Positions 27,212 to 36,236 of a stretch of 64,000 bases of DNA are shown here, piece after piece (the stretch's first letter is position 1; every line of letters begins with the position of its first letter). The notes under the pieces are model-generated. The model was not told the origin of the DNA. It worked only from the letters and a program-made list of their open reading frames with translations, and searched no databases. Made by a program: the position numbers and the translations under genes. This DNA comes from an uncultured Lachnospiraceae bacterium (GTDB lineage Bacteria; Bacillota; Clostridia; Lachnospirales; Lachnospiraceae): assembly GCA_910586355.1 (NCBI GenBank), contig CAJUHJ010000010.1:48638-112637 (forward strand), in the 5' to 3' direction.

Positions 27212-28449
27212 AACTCCTCCTGCGAATGTTTTTGAAATATCATAAGACTTCGGTCTAAAATCCCATTCATGTCTGCAATTGCAAGTCCATAATTTGTAAT
27301 CGGAACTTTCTGTTCTCTGGCACATTTCAAACGGTAGTTCATTTCACGTTCATTTAACGTACATCCGCCGCAATGCACAATCAAAGCATATTCTTTTAAA
27401 TTATCAGGAAACTGCGTACCGCTTGTAAACTGAAACTCAATTTCTTTTCCAGTATAATTTTTTATCCAGCGAGGCATTTTCACTGTACCAATATCTTCAC
27501 ACTGCCTATGATGCGTACATCCTTCAGAAATCAAAACAACATCTTTTTCTTTTAATGTCCGTATTGCTTTTGCACCGGATACCTGCTGCACAAGATTGCC
27601 TTTATATCTGGAAAATAAAATAGAAAAAGAAGTAAGAAACATATCATCCGGAATTATCTCTGACACACATTGAAAAGCCTGGCTGTCAGTAATTACAACT
27701 TTTGGTTTCTTTGCAAGCGCATGTAATGTTTCGTTTAGCTCTGTATCTCTTGTGACCACTGGAACTGCCCCTGATTCCAAACAATCCCGTATGACCTGCT
27801 GCTGGGGAAGAATCAGCCTTCCTTTTGGAGCTGATGAGTCAATCGGTATTACTAGAACAACAATATCGCCATTCTTAAGCAAATCTCCTACGATTTTTCG
27901 GTCAATTTTTTCTTCAAAGGACAGATTAGCAATAGAATTTTTTAATTTTTGAATATTTATACCGCTTTTAGCGCTGATAAAAAGCAAATTATTTTCCTGA
28001 TCGAATCCATCCACGAAAGACTGCTTTCTTTCATCCGTCAGATCTTCCGATTTATTTACTGTAATCACATAAGGAATGTTTCTATCCCTAAACTGTTTTA
28101 ATAAAGGCTTTTCAATTTTTTCTAATTCTTCCTTATCTGGCAAATACGTACCATCTAACACTAAAACAGCAATATCCGTTTTGTTTAACACCTGATAACT
28201 TTTTTCTATCCGCTTTTTTCCAAGTTCACCTTCATCATCTAGTCCCGGCGTATCAATCAATACCACGGGACCTAATGGGAGCAGCTCCATTGCTTTACTG
28301 ACTGGATCGGTCGTTGTACCTTTGATTTCAGAAACAATTGCAATGTTTTGTCCGGTAACGGCATTTATAATACTCGATTTTCCCACATTCCTTCTGCCAA
28401 ATATTCCAATATGCACACGGTTTGCCGAAGGCGTTTCATTCATATTCAT
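27208..28449 (-). CDS. hydF: [FeFe]-hydrogenase H-cluster maturation GTPase HydF
   Basis: 413 residues. Scaffold on which the di-iron subcluster is assembled before transfer to the hydrogenase. N-terminal GTPase: GRRNVGKSS (G1), GTTTDPV (G2), DTPGLDD (G3), NKSE (G4). The C-terminal cluster ligands are CTHHRQCED and HCGGCTLN. ATG 28449 follows AAGGAG; a GTG 21 bases upstream is less likely. It lies directly downstream of hydG. The hydrogenase itself is not in the window. Confidence 0.95.
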   Translation of the reverse strand: MNMNETPSANRVHIGIFGRRNVGKSSIINAVTGQNIAIVSEIKGTTTDPVSKAMELLPLGPVVLIDTPGLDDEGELGKKRIEKSYQVLNKTDIAVLVLDGTYLPDKEELEKIEKPLLKQFRDRNIPYVITVNKSEDLTDERKQSFVDGFDQENNLLFISAKSGINIQKLKNSIANLSFEEKIDRKIVGDLLKNGDIVVLVIPIDSSAPKGRLILPQQQVIRDCLESGAVPVVTRDTELNETLHALAKKPKVVITDSQAFQCVSEIIPDDMFLTSFSILFSRYKGNLVQQVSGAKAIRTLKEKDVVLISEGCTHHRQCEDIGTVKMPRWIKNYTGKEIEFQFTSGTQFPDNLKEYALIVHCGGCTLNEREMNYRLKCAREQKVPITNYGLAIADMNGILDRSLMIFQKHSQEEL

Positions 28450-28470
28450 TTTAATCTCCTTATCTAACAC

Positions 28471-29889
28471 CTAAAACCGGAAATCTCTTTTGCCCGAATG
28501 AATATTTTCAATATACTCTTTTGCCTTATTTTGAACAGTTTTATTAGGGATTTTTTTCAGTTCTTCTTTTATTAATTTTTCACCGATTTTTTTCGTATCT
28601 TCTGACGCATAATCTTCTAAATATTCCTTTAACGTCATTAGAGCATTTGGATGACAGCAGTTAATAATTTGTTTGCTTTTTAACAGAGTCATAAAACGAT
28701 CTCCCGTTCTTCCTTCCCTATAACATGCTGTACAAAAACTTGGTACATATCCCAATTCCATCAGCCAATGTACAACTTCATCTAAACTGCGGTTATCACT
28801 GATATCAAACTGTGCGGAATTGTCCTCCGGCGTCTCTTGTTTAGCATATCCTCCTACGCTTGTCCTTGAACCTCCGCTAATTTGGGAGATACCAAGCTTA
28901 AGAACACGCTCCCTGCTCGCCTGGGACTCTCTTGTAGACACAATCATTCCGGTATATGGGACTGCAATACGCAGACATGCCACAATTTTTGCAAACGTTT
29001 CATCACTGATACCGTTATCAAATACATCCGGGTCAATATCATCTGCTTTTCTAACGCGTGGTACGCTAATCGTATGCGGGCCAACGCCTCCATACGCTTC
29101 CATATGTTCCGCGTGCATAATAATCCCGGTAAAATCGTACCGGTAATTGTTCAGCCCAAATAAGACGCCGATTCCCAAATCATCTATCCCAGCTTTATTC
29201 GCCCGATCCATTGCCTCTGTGTGATACGCATAATCGCTTTTGGGACCTGAAGGATGAAGTTCTTCATAAGACTTTTTATGATACGTTTCTTGAAATAAGA
29301 TATAAGTTCCAATTCCAGCTTCCTTTAACTTCCTGTAATTTTCCACAGTAGTTGCCGCTATATTGACGTTGACGCGGCGAATCGCACCATTTTTGTGTTT
29401 AATGCTATAAATTGTTTGAATACTTTCTAAAATATATTCGATTGGGTTATTGATGGGATCCTCTCCAGCTTCAAGTGCAAGACGTTTATGTCCCATATCC
29501 TGTAAAGCCATTACTTCTTTTATAATCTCATCCTGTGTGAGTTTCTTTCTGGCAATGTGTTTATTTTTCAAATGATATGGACAATACTTGCATCCGTTGA
29601 TACAGTAATTCGAAAGATAAAGAGGCGCAAACATAACAATACGGTTTCCATAAAACTCTTGTTTGATATTCTTCGCCAATTCATAAATTCGTTCGTTCAA
29701 ATCTTCAATCTCACAATCTAAGAGCACAATTGCTTCTTTATGTGAGATTCCTTTCATTTCCGATGCTTTTTTTAAGATTTGTTCTATGACGTCTCTATTA
29801 TTCTTATTCTCTTCTGCATAGATGAGAGAATCTCTAATTTCTTCATCACTGATAAATTCTTCCGCTTTGGATGACATTACGTTGTACAT
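28471..29889 (-). CDS. hydG: [FeFe]-hydrogenase maturase, radical SAM tyrosine lyase HydG
   Basis: 472 residues. Cleaves tyrosine to give the CO and CN ligands of the H-cluster. The radical-SAM cluster motif is CINGCKYC (CxxxCxxC). The C-terminal cluster region carries CTACYREGRTGDRFM followed by NCCHPNAL. ATG 29889 follows GGGAGG and overlaps the end of hydE by 13 bases, so translation is probably coupled. Confidence 0.95.
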   Translation of the reverse strand: MYNVMSSKAEEFISDEEIRDSLIYAEENKNNRDVIEQILKKASEMKGISHKEAIVLLDCEIEDLNERIYELAKNIKQEFYGNRIVMFAPLYLSNYCINGCKYCPYHLKNKHIARKKLTQDEIIKEVMALQDMGHKRLALEAGEDPINNPIEYILESIQTIYSIKHKNGAIRRVNVNIAATTVENYRKLKEAGIGTYILFQETYHKKSYEELHPSGPKSDYAYHTEAMDRANKAGIDDLGIGVLFGLNNYRYDFTGIIMHAEHMEAYGGVGPHTISVPRVRKADDIDPDVFDNGISDETFAKIVACLRIAVPYTGMIVSTRESQASRERVLKLGISQISGGSRTSVGGYAKQETPEDNSAQFDISDNRSLDEVVHWLMELGYVPSFCTACYREGRTGDRFMTLLKSKQIINCCHPNALMTLKEYLEDYASEDTKKIGEKLIKEELKKIPNKTVQNKAKEYIENIHSGKRDFRF

Positions 29890-30935
29890 TTTATTCCTCC
29901 CGGTTCTTCCGCTGGATCTCCGCGGTCTATGGACAATCTATAACCAATCTGCTCCATTCTTAAATTCAAACAGTTTAGACATTCTGCCGCTTCGTCTCCC
30001 GTACATATTTTATTGTCGTATAACTCATATTTTTTTCGAACCTTTGTCGGGGAAAGATTCGGCATTACTACATTTGCCCCTGCTAAGATGCCTTTTTCCC
30101 TTCCTTTTGCGTCGATTGTTCCTAATGCAGTAGTTGCCGGAAGAAGCAGATTTGGCTTTAACAAACGTAAAAGCCCTATCATATAAAGCGTCGATTCCAA
30201 TGTACCGGCGGCTTCCCTGGCAAACGGTGTATCATGGTGGGGAATAAAAGGACCTATTCCCACCATCTGCGGCTGGAATTTTGAAATAAAAATCATATCT
30301 TCTGCCAGACACTCTGCTGTCTGTCCTTTTGATCCTATCATAAATCCGCAGCCGACCTGATAACCAATCTCTTTTAACTCCCATAAGCATTTCATTCTGT
30401 TTTCAAATGAATGTTCTTTTGGATGCAGCATTTCATAATGAGATTTATCTGCTGTTTCATGTCGCAGAAGATAACGGTCTGCACCGGCATCATAAAATTT
30501 CTGATAACTTTCCTTTGATTTTTCTCCAATAGATAATGTTAATGCACAGTCAGGATATCGTGATTTGATTGTAGAAATCAACTTTATCAATCGCTCTTCA
30601 TTATAAAAAGCATCTTCTCCTCCTTGAAGTACAAATGTGCGGAAACCAAGTTCATATCCCCTCCCGCAGCAATCTAAAATTTCATTTTCACTCAGGCGGT
30701 AACGCACTACATTAATATTGTCCCGACGGATACCACAATAATAACAATTATTTTTACAAAAATTCGTAAATTCAATCAGTCCCCTGATATAGATTTTATT
30801 GCCATAATACTGCCGCGCAACATCTCTTGCTTTTGCAAATAAATACTCTTTATCAGCTTTTTCTGAAATTAAAGCCGTCCATTCCTCTTTTTTTAGAGTA
30901 TGTTCCCGTTCCAGCCGGTCAATCAATTCACGCAT
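29877..30935 (-). CDS. hydE: [FeFe]-hydrogenase maturase, radical SAM protein HydE
   Basis: 352 residues. Acts in formation of the dithiolate bridge or iron precursor of the H-cluster. The radical-SAM motif CKNNCYYCGIR is near residue 55, in a TIM-barrel fold related to BioB. ATG 30935 follows AGAGGAT; a TTG at 30959 would nearly abut the upstream gene. Order on the transcript is DUF1858, hydE, hydG, hydF. Confidence 0.95.
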   Translation of the reverse strand: MRELIDRLEREHTLKKEEWTALISEKADKEYLFAKARDVARQYYGNKIYIRGLIEFTNFCKNNCYYCGIRRDNINVVRYRLSENEILDCCGRGYELGFRTFVLQGGEDAFYNEERLIKLISTIKSRYPDCALTLSIGEKSKESYQKFYDAGADRYLLRHETADKSHYEMLHPKEHSFENRMKCLWELKEIGYQVGCGFMIGSKGQTAECLAEDMIFISKFQPQMVGIGPFIPHHDTPFAREAAGTLESTLYMIGLLRLLKPNLLLPATTALGTIDAKGREKGILAGANVVMPNLSPTKVRKKYELYDNKICTGDEAAECLNCLNLRMEQIGYRLSIDRGDPAEEPGGIKCTT

Positions 30936-30961
30936 AGTTATCCTCTTACTCTTTAGCAATT

Positions 30962-31174
30962 TTATTTTGCAAGGTCTTTTTCCAAAAATGCGTTAATTTC
31001 ATTCACAAGTGCATCCGGTTCAATTCCATGTACCATTGCTGCTTCTTCTATTGTTTCCATTTGCGACGATGGGCAGCCAAGGCAATGCATTCCAATGTTT
31101 AATAAAACTGGGGCAATGTTTTCATCAATCTGAAGCAGTTCACCAATCATAGTTGTTTTTGTAACCTGTGTCAT
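30962..31174 (-). CDS. DUF1858 domain protein
   Basis: 70 residues: MTQVTKTTMIGELLQIDEN, then the signature GMHCLGCPSSQMETIEEAA. DUF1858 proteins are small and share a CxxC motif like that of hybrid-cluster or ScdA-related proteins; a redox or metal role is plausible but unproven. ATG follows AGGAGG. It is the first gene of the hyd operon, 27 bases ahead of hydE. Confidence 0.85.
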   Translation of the reverse strand: MTQVTKTTMIGELLQIDENIAPVLLNIGMHCLGCPSSQMETIEEAAMVHGIEPDALVNEINAFLEKDLAK

Positions 31175-31242
31175 AATAATACCTCCTATATTTTCTATTT
31201 ATCAGTATTTGCTGTTTTACAGCTTACCATTCACAGTTAGTT

Positions 31243-31271
31243 ATTATAATACGTTTCTGTTTTTTATGCAA
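31243..31271 (-). promoter_or_regulatory. SigA-type promoter of the hyd operon
   Basis: Minus strand TTGCAT (31266-31271), 17 bases, TATAAT (31243-31248). It lies 69 bases upstream of the DUF1858 start and back to back with the ferredoxin promoter. Confidence 0.65.
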
Positions 31272-31300
31272 ATTATATTCAAAAAAAATCTATTCACTAC

Positions 31301-31329
31301 TTGTATTCAAATATTATTTGTATTAAAAT
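31301..31329 (+). promoter_or_regulatory. SigA-type promoter of the ferredoxin gene with spacer palindrome
   Basis: TTGTAT (31301-31306), 17 bases, TAAAAT (31324-31329). The spacer contains the perfect palindrome CAAATATTATTTG (31308-31320), placed where a bound repressor would block RNA polymerase. Confidence 0.55.
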
Positions 31330-31382
31330 AGTCCTAAGCTGTTAAAGCTTTAAATTGAAATTACATAAGGAGGATTTTACCA

Positions 31383-31553
31383 ATGGCATACGTTATCAAT
31401 GATTCTTGCGTTAGCTGCGGAACCTGTGAAGGTGAATGTCCAGTAGGAGCTATCTCTTCTGGCGACGGAAAATATGAAATTGATGCAGGTTCTTGTGTAG
31501 ACTGCGGTACATGTGCAGGCGCTTGTCCTACTGGAGCTATCGAGCAGGGCTAA
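31383..31553 (+). CDS. 2[4Fe-4S] ferredoxin
   Basis: 56 residues, the usual length of clostridial ferredoxin. Two cluster motifs: CVSCGTCEGECP and CVDCGTCAGACP, each CxxCxxCxxxCP. Low-potential electron carrier for pyruvate:ferredoxin oxidoreductase, hydrogenase and similar enzymes. ATG follows GGAGG at 9 bases. Divergent from the hyd operon and followed at once by a strong terminator, so monocistronic. Confidence 0.95.
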   Translation: MAYVINDSCVSCGTCEGECPVGAISSGDGKYEIDAGSCVDCGTCAGACPTGAIEQG

Positions 31554-31557
31554 TTAA

Positions 31558-31603
31558 GACAAAGTAAGACCCCGGAAAATACATTCCGGGGTTTTACTTT
31601 GTC
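31558..31603. terminator. Strong terminator after ferredoxin, usable from both sides
   Basis: A 19-bp stem (core ACCCCGGAA / TTCCGGGGT, flanked by GACAAAGTAA / TTACTTTGTC) with an 8-base loop and a TTTTACTTT tail, 5 bases after the stop. It also faces the end of the MerR gene. Confidence 0.85.
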
Positions 31604-31630
31604 TCGTTTTAGTCTCTTATTTTAGAAATC

Positions 31631-32218
31631 CTATGTAGTTACCTCTTTTTTTGCAAATAAGCGGTGCGATTCTTTTTTCTTTGCACTGCCTTTTATTTTT
31701 TTTGCATTTAACTCACGTATTGCTGCATCCAGCTTACGGAAACGTTCTTCTTCCTGCTCGTCCTGTTCGCGCATCAGATAATTCATTTCTTTTAACACGC
31801 GGTCTCCGACACTTTCGCCAACTTCTTTTCCAAGAGCCTGATTGTTTTCTGACAGCGCCTCTTTTACAATACCGCTCATCAATATCCGAAATTGTGCCAT
31901 TTTATCTTCTGCGGATGAAAAATTTGCAGGCTGGCTTACCGGACTTCTTTCTGTCAGCGCTCCGGTTGTCAAAGCGGCGGCTTCGTCCGGATTTTTTCCA
32001 TTGTGAACGACCATTTTAATCGCTTTTAACTGATAGCCTTGTTCTTTTAAATCTTTTATCTTCAGGAATTGCTGTATGTTCTCTTTGGTATAATAACGAT
32101 GCCCCATCTCATTTCGGGGAATATCCAGTTCTAATTCTTCTTCCCAGTAACGTAGAACATGCGCTTCTACATTTACAAGACCTGCGGCATCTGAAATCAT
32201 ATAACGTAGCTTGTCCAA
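31631..32218 (-). CDS. MerR-family transcriptional regulator
   Basis: 195 residues starting with TTG at 32218 behind GGAGG. N-terminal winged helix YMISDAAGLVNVEAHVLRYW with EMGHRYYTKENI, the MerR DNA-binding layout. The rest is an acidic helical domain (EEDKMAQFRILMSGIVKEAL) without the Cys ligands of metal sensors. Effector and target unknown. It lies 85 bases downstream of dnaB. Confidence 0.85.
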   Translation of the reverse strand: MDKLRYMISDAAGLVNVEAHVLRYWEEELELDIPRNEMGHRYYTKENIQQFLKIKDLKEQGYQLKAIKMVVHNGKNPDEAAALTTGALTERSPVSQPANFSSAEDKMAQFRILMSGIVKEALSENNQALGKEVGESVGDRVLKEMNYLMREQDEQEEERFRKLDAAIRELNAKKIKGSAKKKESHRLFAKKEVTT

Positions 32219-32302
32219 ATGAACTGCCTCCTTCCTCTTTATTCATTATAGAGGAGAATAGAACAATTCGCAACGAATTTTGGTCGTGCAGTTTCGACAG
32301 CA

Positions 32303-33634
32303 TTATTTTTCCATATTCGCAAATTTTGTATATTGCGGAAGCCAGACCAGATTTATTGTCCCAATCGGGCCGTTTCTTTGTTTTGCAATATTAATCTCAG
32401 CAATATTTTTCATATCCGTATCTTTATTATAATAATCATCACGATAAATAAACATCACCACATCTGCATCCTGTTCAATTGCACCCGATTCTCTCAAATC
32501 TGAAAGCATAGGCCTGTGCTCCGGACGCTGTTCTACCGCACGGCTTAGCTGGGATAATGCAATAATTGGCACGTTCAATTCCCTGGCAAGACCTTTTAAT
32601 GATCTTGAAATTTCAGAAATTTCCTGTTGTCTGGAATCACTTCTGTTCTTACCTCCCGACATCAACTGAAGATAATCAATTATAATCAATTTTAAATCAT
32701 GTTCAAGTTTGAATTTTCTGCATTTACTTCTTAACTCTGATATTGAAATACCCGGAGTATCGTCAATGATAAGATTTGAACTTCCAATCACTCCGGCTCC
32801 TTCAATTAATTTCTCCCAATCAGAGTCACTCAAATTACCAGAACGCAGCACCTGTGCATCGACCCTTGATTCCAAAGAGAACAAACGGTTTACAAGCTGC
32901 TCTTTTGCCATCTCCAGACTAAAAATTGCGGTCGCCATTTTTTCGTGAAAAGCAACATATTGCGCAATATTTAATACAAATGCTGTTTTTCCCATAGAAG
33001 GACGCGCTGCAACGAGGATAAAATCTGAAGGCTGAAGCCCGGACATCTTATAATCCAAATCTACAAATCCCGTATGAATCCCTGTGACATTTCCCTGTGT
33101 TTTTGAAGCCTGCTCTATTTTTTCCAAGGCATTTAATACGATTTCCTTGATTGGAACGTAATCTTTTCCGCCTTGATTTTGTATCAAATTAAAAATATTT
33201 TTTTCAGTATCGGCAAGAATTTCATCTAAATCTCCCTGTCCCAAATAACATTTATTGGATATTTCTTCTGTTATTTTAATTAATCGTCTTAAAACTGACT
33301 TATCTTTTACAATTTGTGCATATGATGATACATTGGCAGAAGTGGGAACAGAAGTGAGCAAATCCCTGACAAATTCCAAACTGCTGACTTCTTCCGGTAC
33401 GTTCATCGCTTTTAACTTTGCCTGAAGTGTGACAAGATCTATCGGTTCTCCTGCATCAAACAAATCCACCATTGCCTGAAATAAAAGCCCATACTGTTTA
33501 AAATAGAAATCGTCAATGATAAGCATTTCTATTGCAGTAATAATTGCTTCCCTATCCATTATCATTGAGCCTATTACAGACTGTTCGGCTTCCAGACTGT
33601 TTGGCATTACACGTTTTACCAGAGCTTCTTCCAT
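32303..33634 (-). CDS. dnaB: Replicative DNA helicase
   Basis: 443 residues. Hexameric 5'-3' helicase of the replisome. The N-terminal domain begins MPNSLEAEQSVIGSM; the RecA-like C-terminal domain has Walker A ARPSMGKTAF, Walker B LIIIDYLQLMSG and SQLSRAVEQR. The order gdpP-rplI-dnaB is the same as in Bacillus. Start ATG 33634, with GAGAGGGA upstream. Confidence 0.96.
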   Translation of the reverse strand: MEEALVKRVMPNSLEAEQSVIGSMIMDREAIITAIEMLIIDDFYFKQYGLLFQAMVDLFDAGEPIDLVTLQAKLKAMNVPEEVSSLEFVRDLLTSVPTSANVSSYAQIVKDKSVLRRLIKITEEISNKCYLGQGDLDEILADTEKNIFNLIQNQGGKDYVPIKEIVLNALEKIEQASKTQGNVTGIHTGFVDLDYKMSGLQPSDFILVAARPSMGKTAFVLNIAQYVAFHEKMATAIFSLEMAKEQLVNRLFSLESRVDAQVLRSGNLSDSDWEKLIEGAGVIGSSNLIIDDTPGISISELRSKCRKFKLEHDLKLIIIDYLQLMSGGKNRSDSRQQEISEISRSLKGLARELNVPIIALSQLSRAVEQRPEHRPMLSDLRESGAIEQDADVVMFIYRDDYYNKDTDMKNIAEINIAKQRNGPIGTINLVWLPQYTKFANMEK

Positions 33635-33694
33635 GTAGTATTCCCTCTCTTCTTCTGCAACAGTATCAATTTCCTGCTGTTACGTGTAAAATTT

Positions 33695-34141
33695 TTATTC
33701 TGAAGTCACATGTACTTTTAAAATTCCAGTCACTTTTGAGTGAAGACGAATGGGAACTTCATACATGCCAAGATTTTTTATCGGTTCGCTAAGCTGCATT
33801 TTTTTCTTGTCTATATCCAATTGAAGCTGATTTTTCACGGCTAAAGATATTTCTTTTGTTGATACAGAGCCAAATGTCCTGCCGCCTTCCCCAGTCTTAA
33901 TCTTTACCTCTACTTTTACATCTTCCAGTTTTTTTGCAAGCTGTTTTGCCGCTTCTAAGTTTTCTTCTTCGACTTTTTCTTTATGTTTATTTTGAAGTTT
34001 TAAATCATTCAAATTTTTATTCGTTGCTTCTACTGCTAATTTTTTTGAAAAAAGAACATTTCTAGCATACGAATCGCTTGTATTTACAATCTCTCCTTTT
34101 TTGCCCAATGATTTTACATCTGCCAATAAAATTACTTTCAT
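33695..34141 (-). CDS. rplI: 50S ribosomal protein L9
   Basis: 148 residues, standard length. MKVILLADVKSLGKKGEIVN is the N-terminal L9 signature, followed by a long connecting helix (KHKEKVEEENLEAAKQLAKK) and the C-terminal domain. Its ATG overlaps the gdpP stop by 4 bases (ATGA). Confidence 0.97.
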   Translation of the reverse strand: MKVILLADVKSLGKKGEIVNTSDSYARNVLFSKKLAVEATNKNLNDLKLQNKHKEKVEEENLEAAKQLAKKLEDVKVEVKIKTGEGGRTFGSVSTKEISLAVKNQLQLDIDKKKMQLSEPIKNLGMYEVPIRLHSKVTGILKVHVTSE

Positions 34142-36183
34142 ATCTCAATCTCTCCTTCTTCCAACATTTTATCAATCGTTATCTGTAAAGCATGTTTTGC
34201 TTCTGACAACGTACATCCTGCCAACTGTGCCCCGGCGACATTCAAATGGCCGCCGCCGCCAAGCTGTTCCATAATCAGCTGAACATTAATTTCATCAATG
34301 GATCTGGAACTGATATAAATTTTGCCTTGGTATTCCGTCATAACAAAAGAAGCCTTAATGCCAATGATATTTAATAGTTCATCTGCCGCCTGCGCCCCTA
34401 CAATCGTAGGGCTTTCCATTTTACCAGGACAAACAGAAATTGCAAACGCTCCTTTATATACTTCTGCATGACGAACGACCTCTGCCCTTGCTTTATATGA
34501 ATTCATATCGTTTCTCAATAATTTGCGCACTCTTGTAACTTCTGCTCCACAACGGCGCAGATACGCCGCCGCTTCAAATGTACGTACGCCTGTTTTTGTC
34601 ATAAAATTATTTGTATCAATTAAGATTCCTGCATAAATACAATCCGCTTCAGCAGCCTCTAATTTAATATTTTCTTTAAAATACTGTAATACTTCTGCAA
34701 TCATCTCACAGGTAGATGAAGCATACGGTTCAATGTAAGACAAAATAGGATTCTTAATAACTTCATTTCCCTGCCTATGATGGTCAAATACAACTACCGC
34801 ATTGCCCCGCTCTAAAAGTTTCGGACACTCCGTATAAGTTGGACGGTTCGTATCTACTACCATAACCAACGTATTACGGTTAATAATTTCCATCGCACGT
34901 TCACTGTTTATAAATAAATCTTCCGGATAACCTTTTTCCGGTGTAAAACACTCTTTTAGCGGACGTAAAGAAGACGTAACTTCATTTAATACAATCTGTG
35001 CCTTTTTATTTAATACCTTTGCGGCGCAATAAATTCCAATTGCAGCTCCAAACGAATCAACGTCGCTGATGCTATGTCCCATAATAATTACATTTCCGCG
35101 GCTTTCTAATGTTTCACGGAGTGCATGTGCTTTTACCCTTGCTTTTACGCGGGTATTCTTTTCTACTGTTTTTGATTTTCCTCCATAATAGAACACTTCG
35201 TCTTCTTTTCGTACCACAACTTGATCGCCGCCCCGCCCGAGCGCTAAATCAATTGCCATACGCGAATATTCTGCGTTTGTGATGTAACTTTCGCCATGAA
35301 TACCTATACCAATACTAAGAGTAACTGCCATTTCATTCCCTACTCTGACATTTTTTACATCTTCAATCAAACTAAATTTATCTTCTTCTAAAGTATTTAG
35401 ATATTTATATTTGAATACAATAAAATACTTATCTTTTTCTGTTTTTCGTACCAATGCATCTGCTTTTGTAAAATACTCATTTATTTTCTGGTCAATTAAA
35501 GCAGATAACAGGGAACGTTTTACATCTTCTATACTCTCTAAAGCCTCTTCATAATTATCAATATAAACTAAGGCAGCTACTAATTTTTGCTCCTGGCAAG
35601 TCTTGATATAACGGTTTAATTCCGTTTCATCAAACAAATACAGTACTATAAAACTCTGCCCTTCTTCATTTACTTCTACAATACTACATTCTTCTGTTTT
35701 TTGATTCATCTGGATTCGATTTGTCTCTCCCCGAAATATTTTATCTTCCCACTTAATCAAAAAACCAGTTTCATCCTCACTTTGCAGTCGTTCTTTGGAA
35801 ATCATTGGAAAAATACTAAAAATTGTTTTATGGTAGCCTTTATCTTTCCCGGTAAGTTCCTCAAACTGCTGATTGACCCAGAGAATTTTTCCATCCATAT
35901 CCATAAGAACCTGAGGTACTTTAAAATGATCCAAAATCTGATTTTGTACAGTCGAATACTGGGTCGCAAAATTTATAATCTCCCTTGATAAGATAGGTCG
36001 GCTTTTAATATAAAAAACAAATACATATACCGCGTATATCACCAAAATCCCAGTAAATACAAAACCAGTCTTTCGACTATTAAAATAAATCGCAATATTA
36101 AAAAACAGTAATAACAATACTAAATATACAGGCATATACAAATAGTTTTTCAGCTTTTTTTTAAATTTTAAATTTTTTTTCAT
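34138..36183 (-). CDS. gdpP: Cyclic-di-AMP phosphodiesterase GdpP
   Basis: 681 residues. Two N-terminal membrane helices, a PAS-like domain (residues ~80-180), a degenerate GGDEF domain (LSIGIGIHGE; LALGRGGDQVVV in place of GGDEF), then DHH and DHHA1 domains (IMGHSISDVDSFGAAIGIY, VFDHHRQG, QLGGGGHLNVAGAQL). It degrades c-di-AMP to pApA and so affects cell-wall and potassium balance. ATG follows GGAGGAG. Confidence 0.93.
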   Translation of the reverse strand: MKKNLKFKKKLKNYLYMPVYLVLLLLFFNIAIYFNSRKTGFVFTGILVIYAVYVFVFYIKSRPILSREIINFATQYSTVQNQILDHFKVPQVLMDMDGKILWVNQQFEELTGKDKGYHKTIFSIFPMISKERLQSEDETGFLIKWEDKIFRGETNRIQMNQKTEECSIVEVNEEGQSFIVLYLFDETELNRYIKTCQEQKLVAALVYIDNYEEALESIEDVKRSLLSALIDQKINEYFTKADALVRKTEKDKYFIVFKYKYLNTLEEDKFSLIEDVKNVRVGNEMAVTLSIGIGIHGESYITNAEYSRMAIDLALGRGGDQVVVRKEDEVFYYGGKSKTVEKNTRVKARVKAHALRETLESRGNVIIMGHSISDVDSFGAAIGIYCAAKVLNKKAQIVLNEVTSSLRPLKECFTPEKGYPEDLFINSERAMEIINRNTLVMVVDTNRPTYTECPKLLERGNAVVVFDHHRQGNEVIKNPILSYIEPYASSTCEMIAEVLQYFKENIKLEAAEADCIYAGILIDTNNFMTKTGVRTFEAAAYLRRCGAEVTRVRKLLRNDMNSYKARAEVVRHAEVYKGAFAISVCPGKMESPTIVGAQAADELLNIIGIKASFVMTEYQGKIYISSRSIDEINVQLIMEQLGGGGHLNVAGAQLAGCTLSEAKHALQITIDKMLEEGEIEI

Positions 36184-36236
36184 ATCTCCTCCATATATGG
36201 CAACAGTTTGTCAATGACGATACTGCCGCAGAACTC

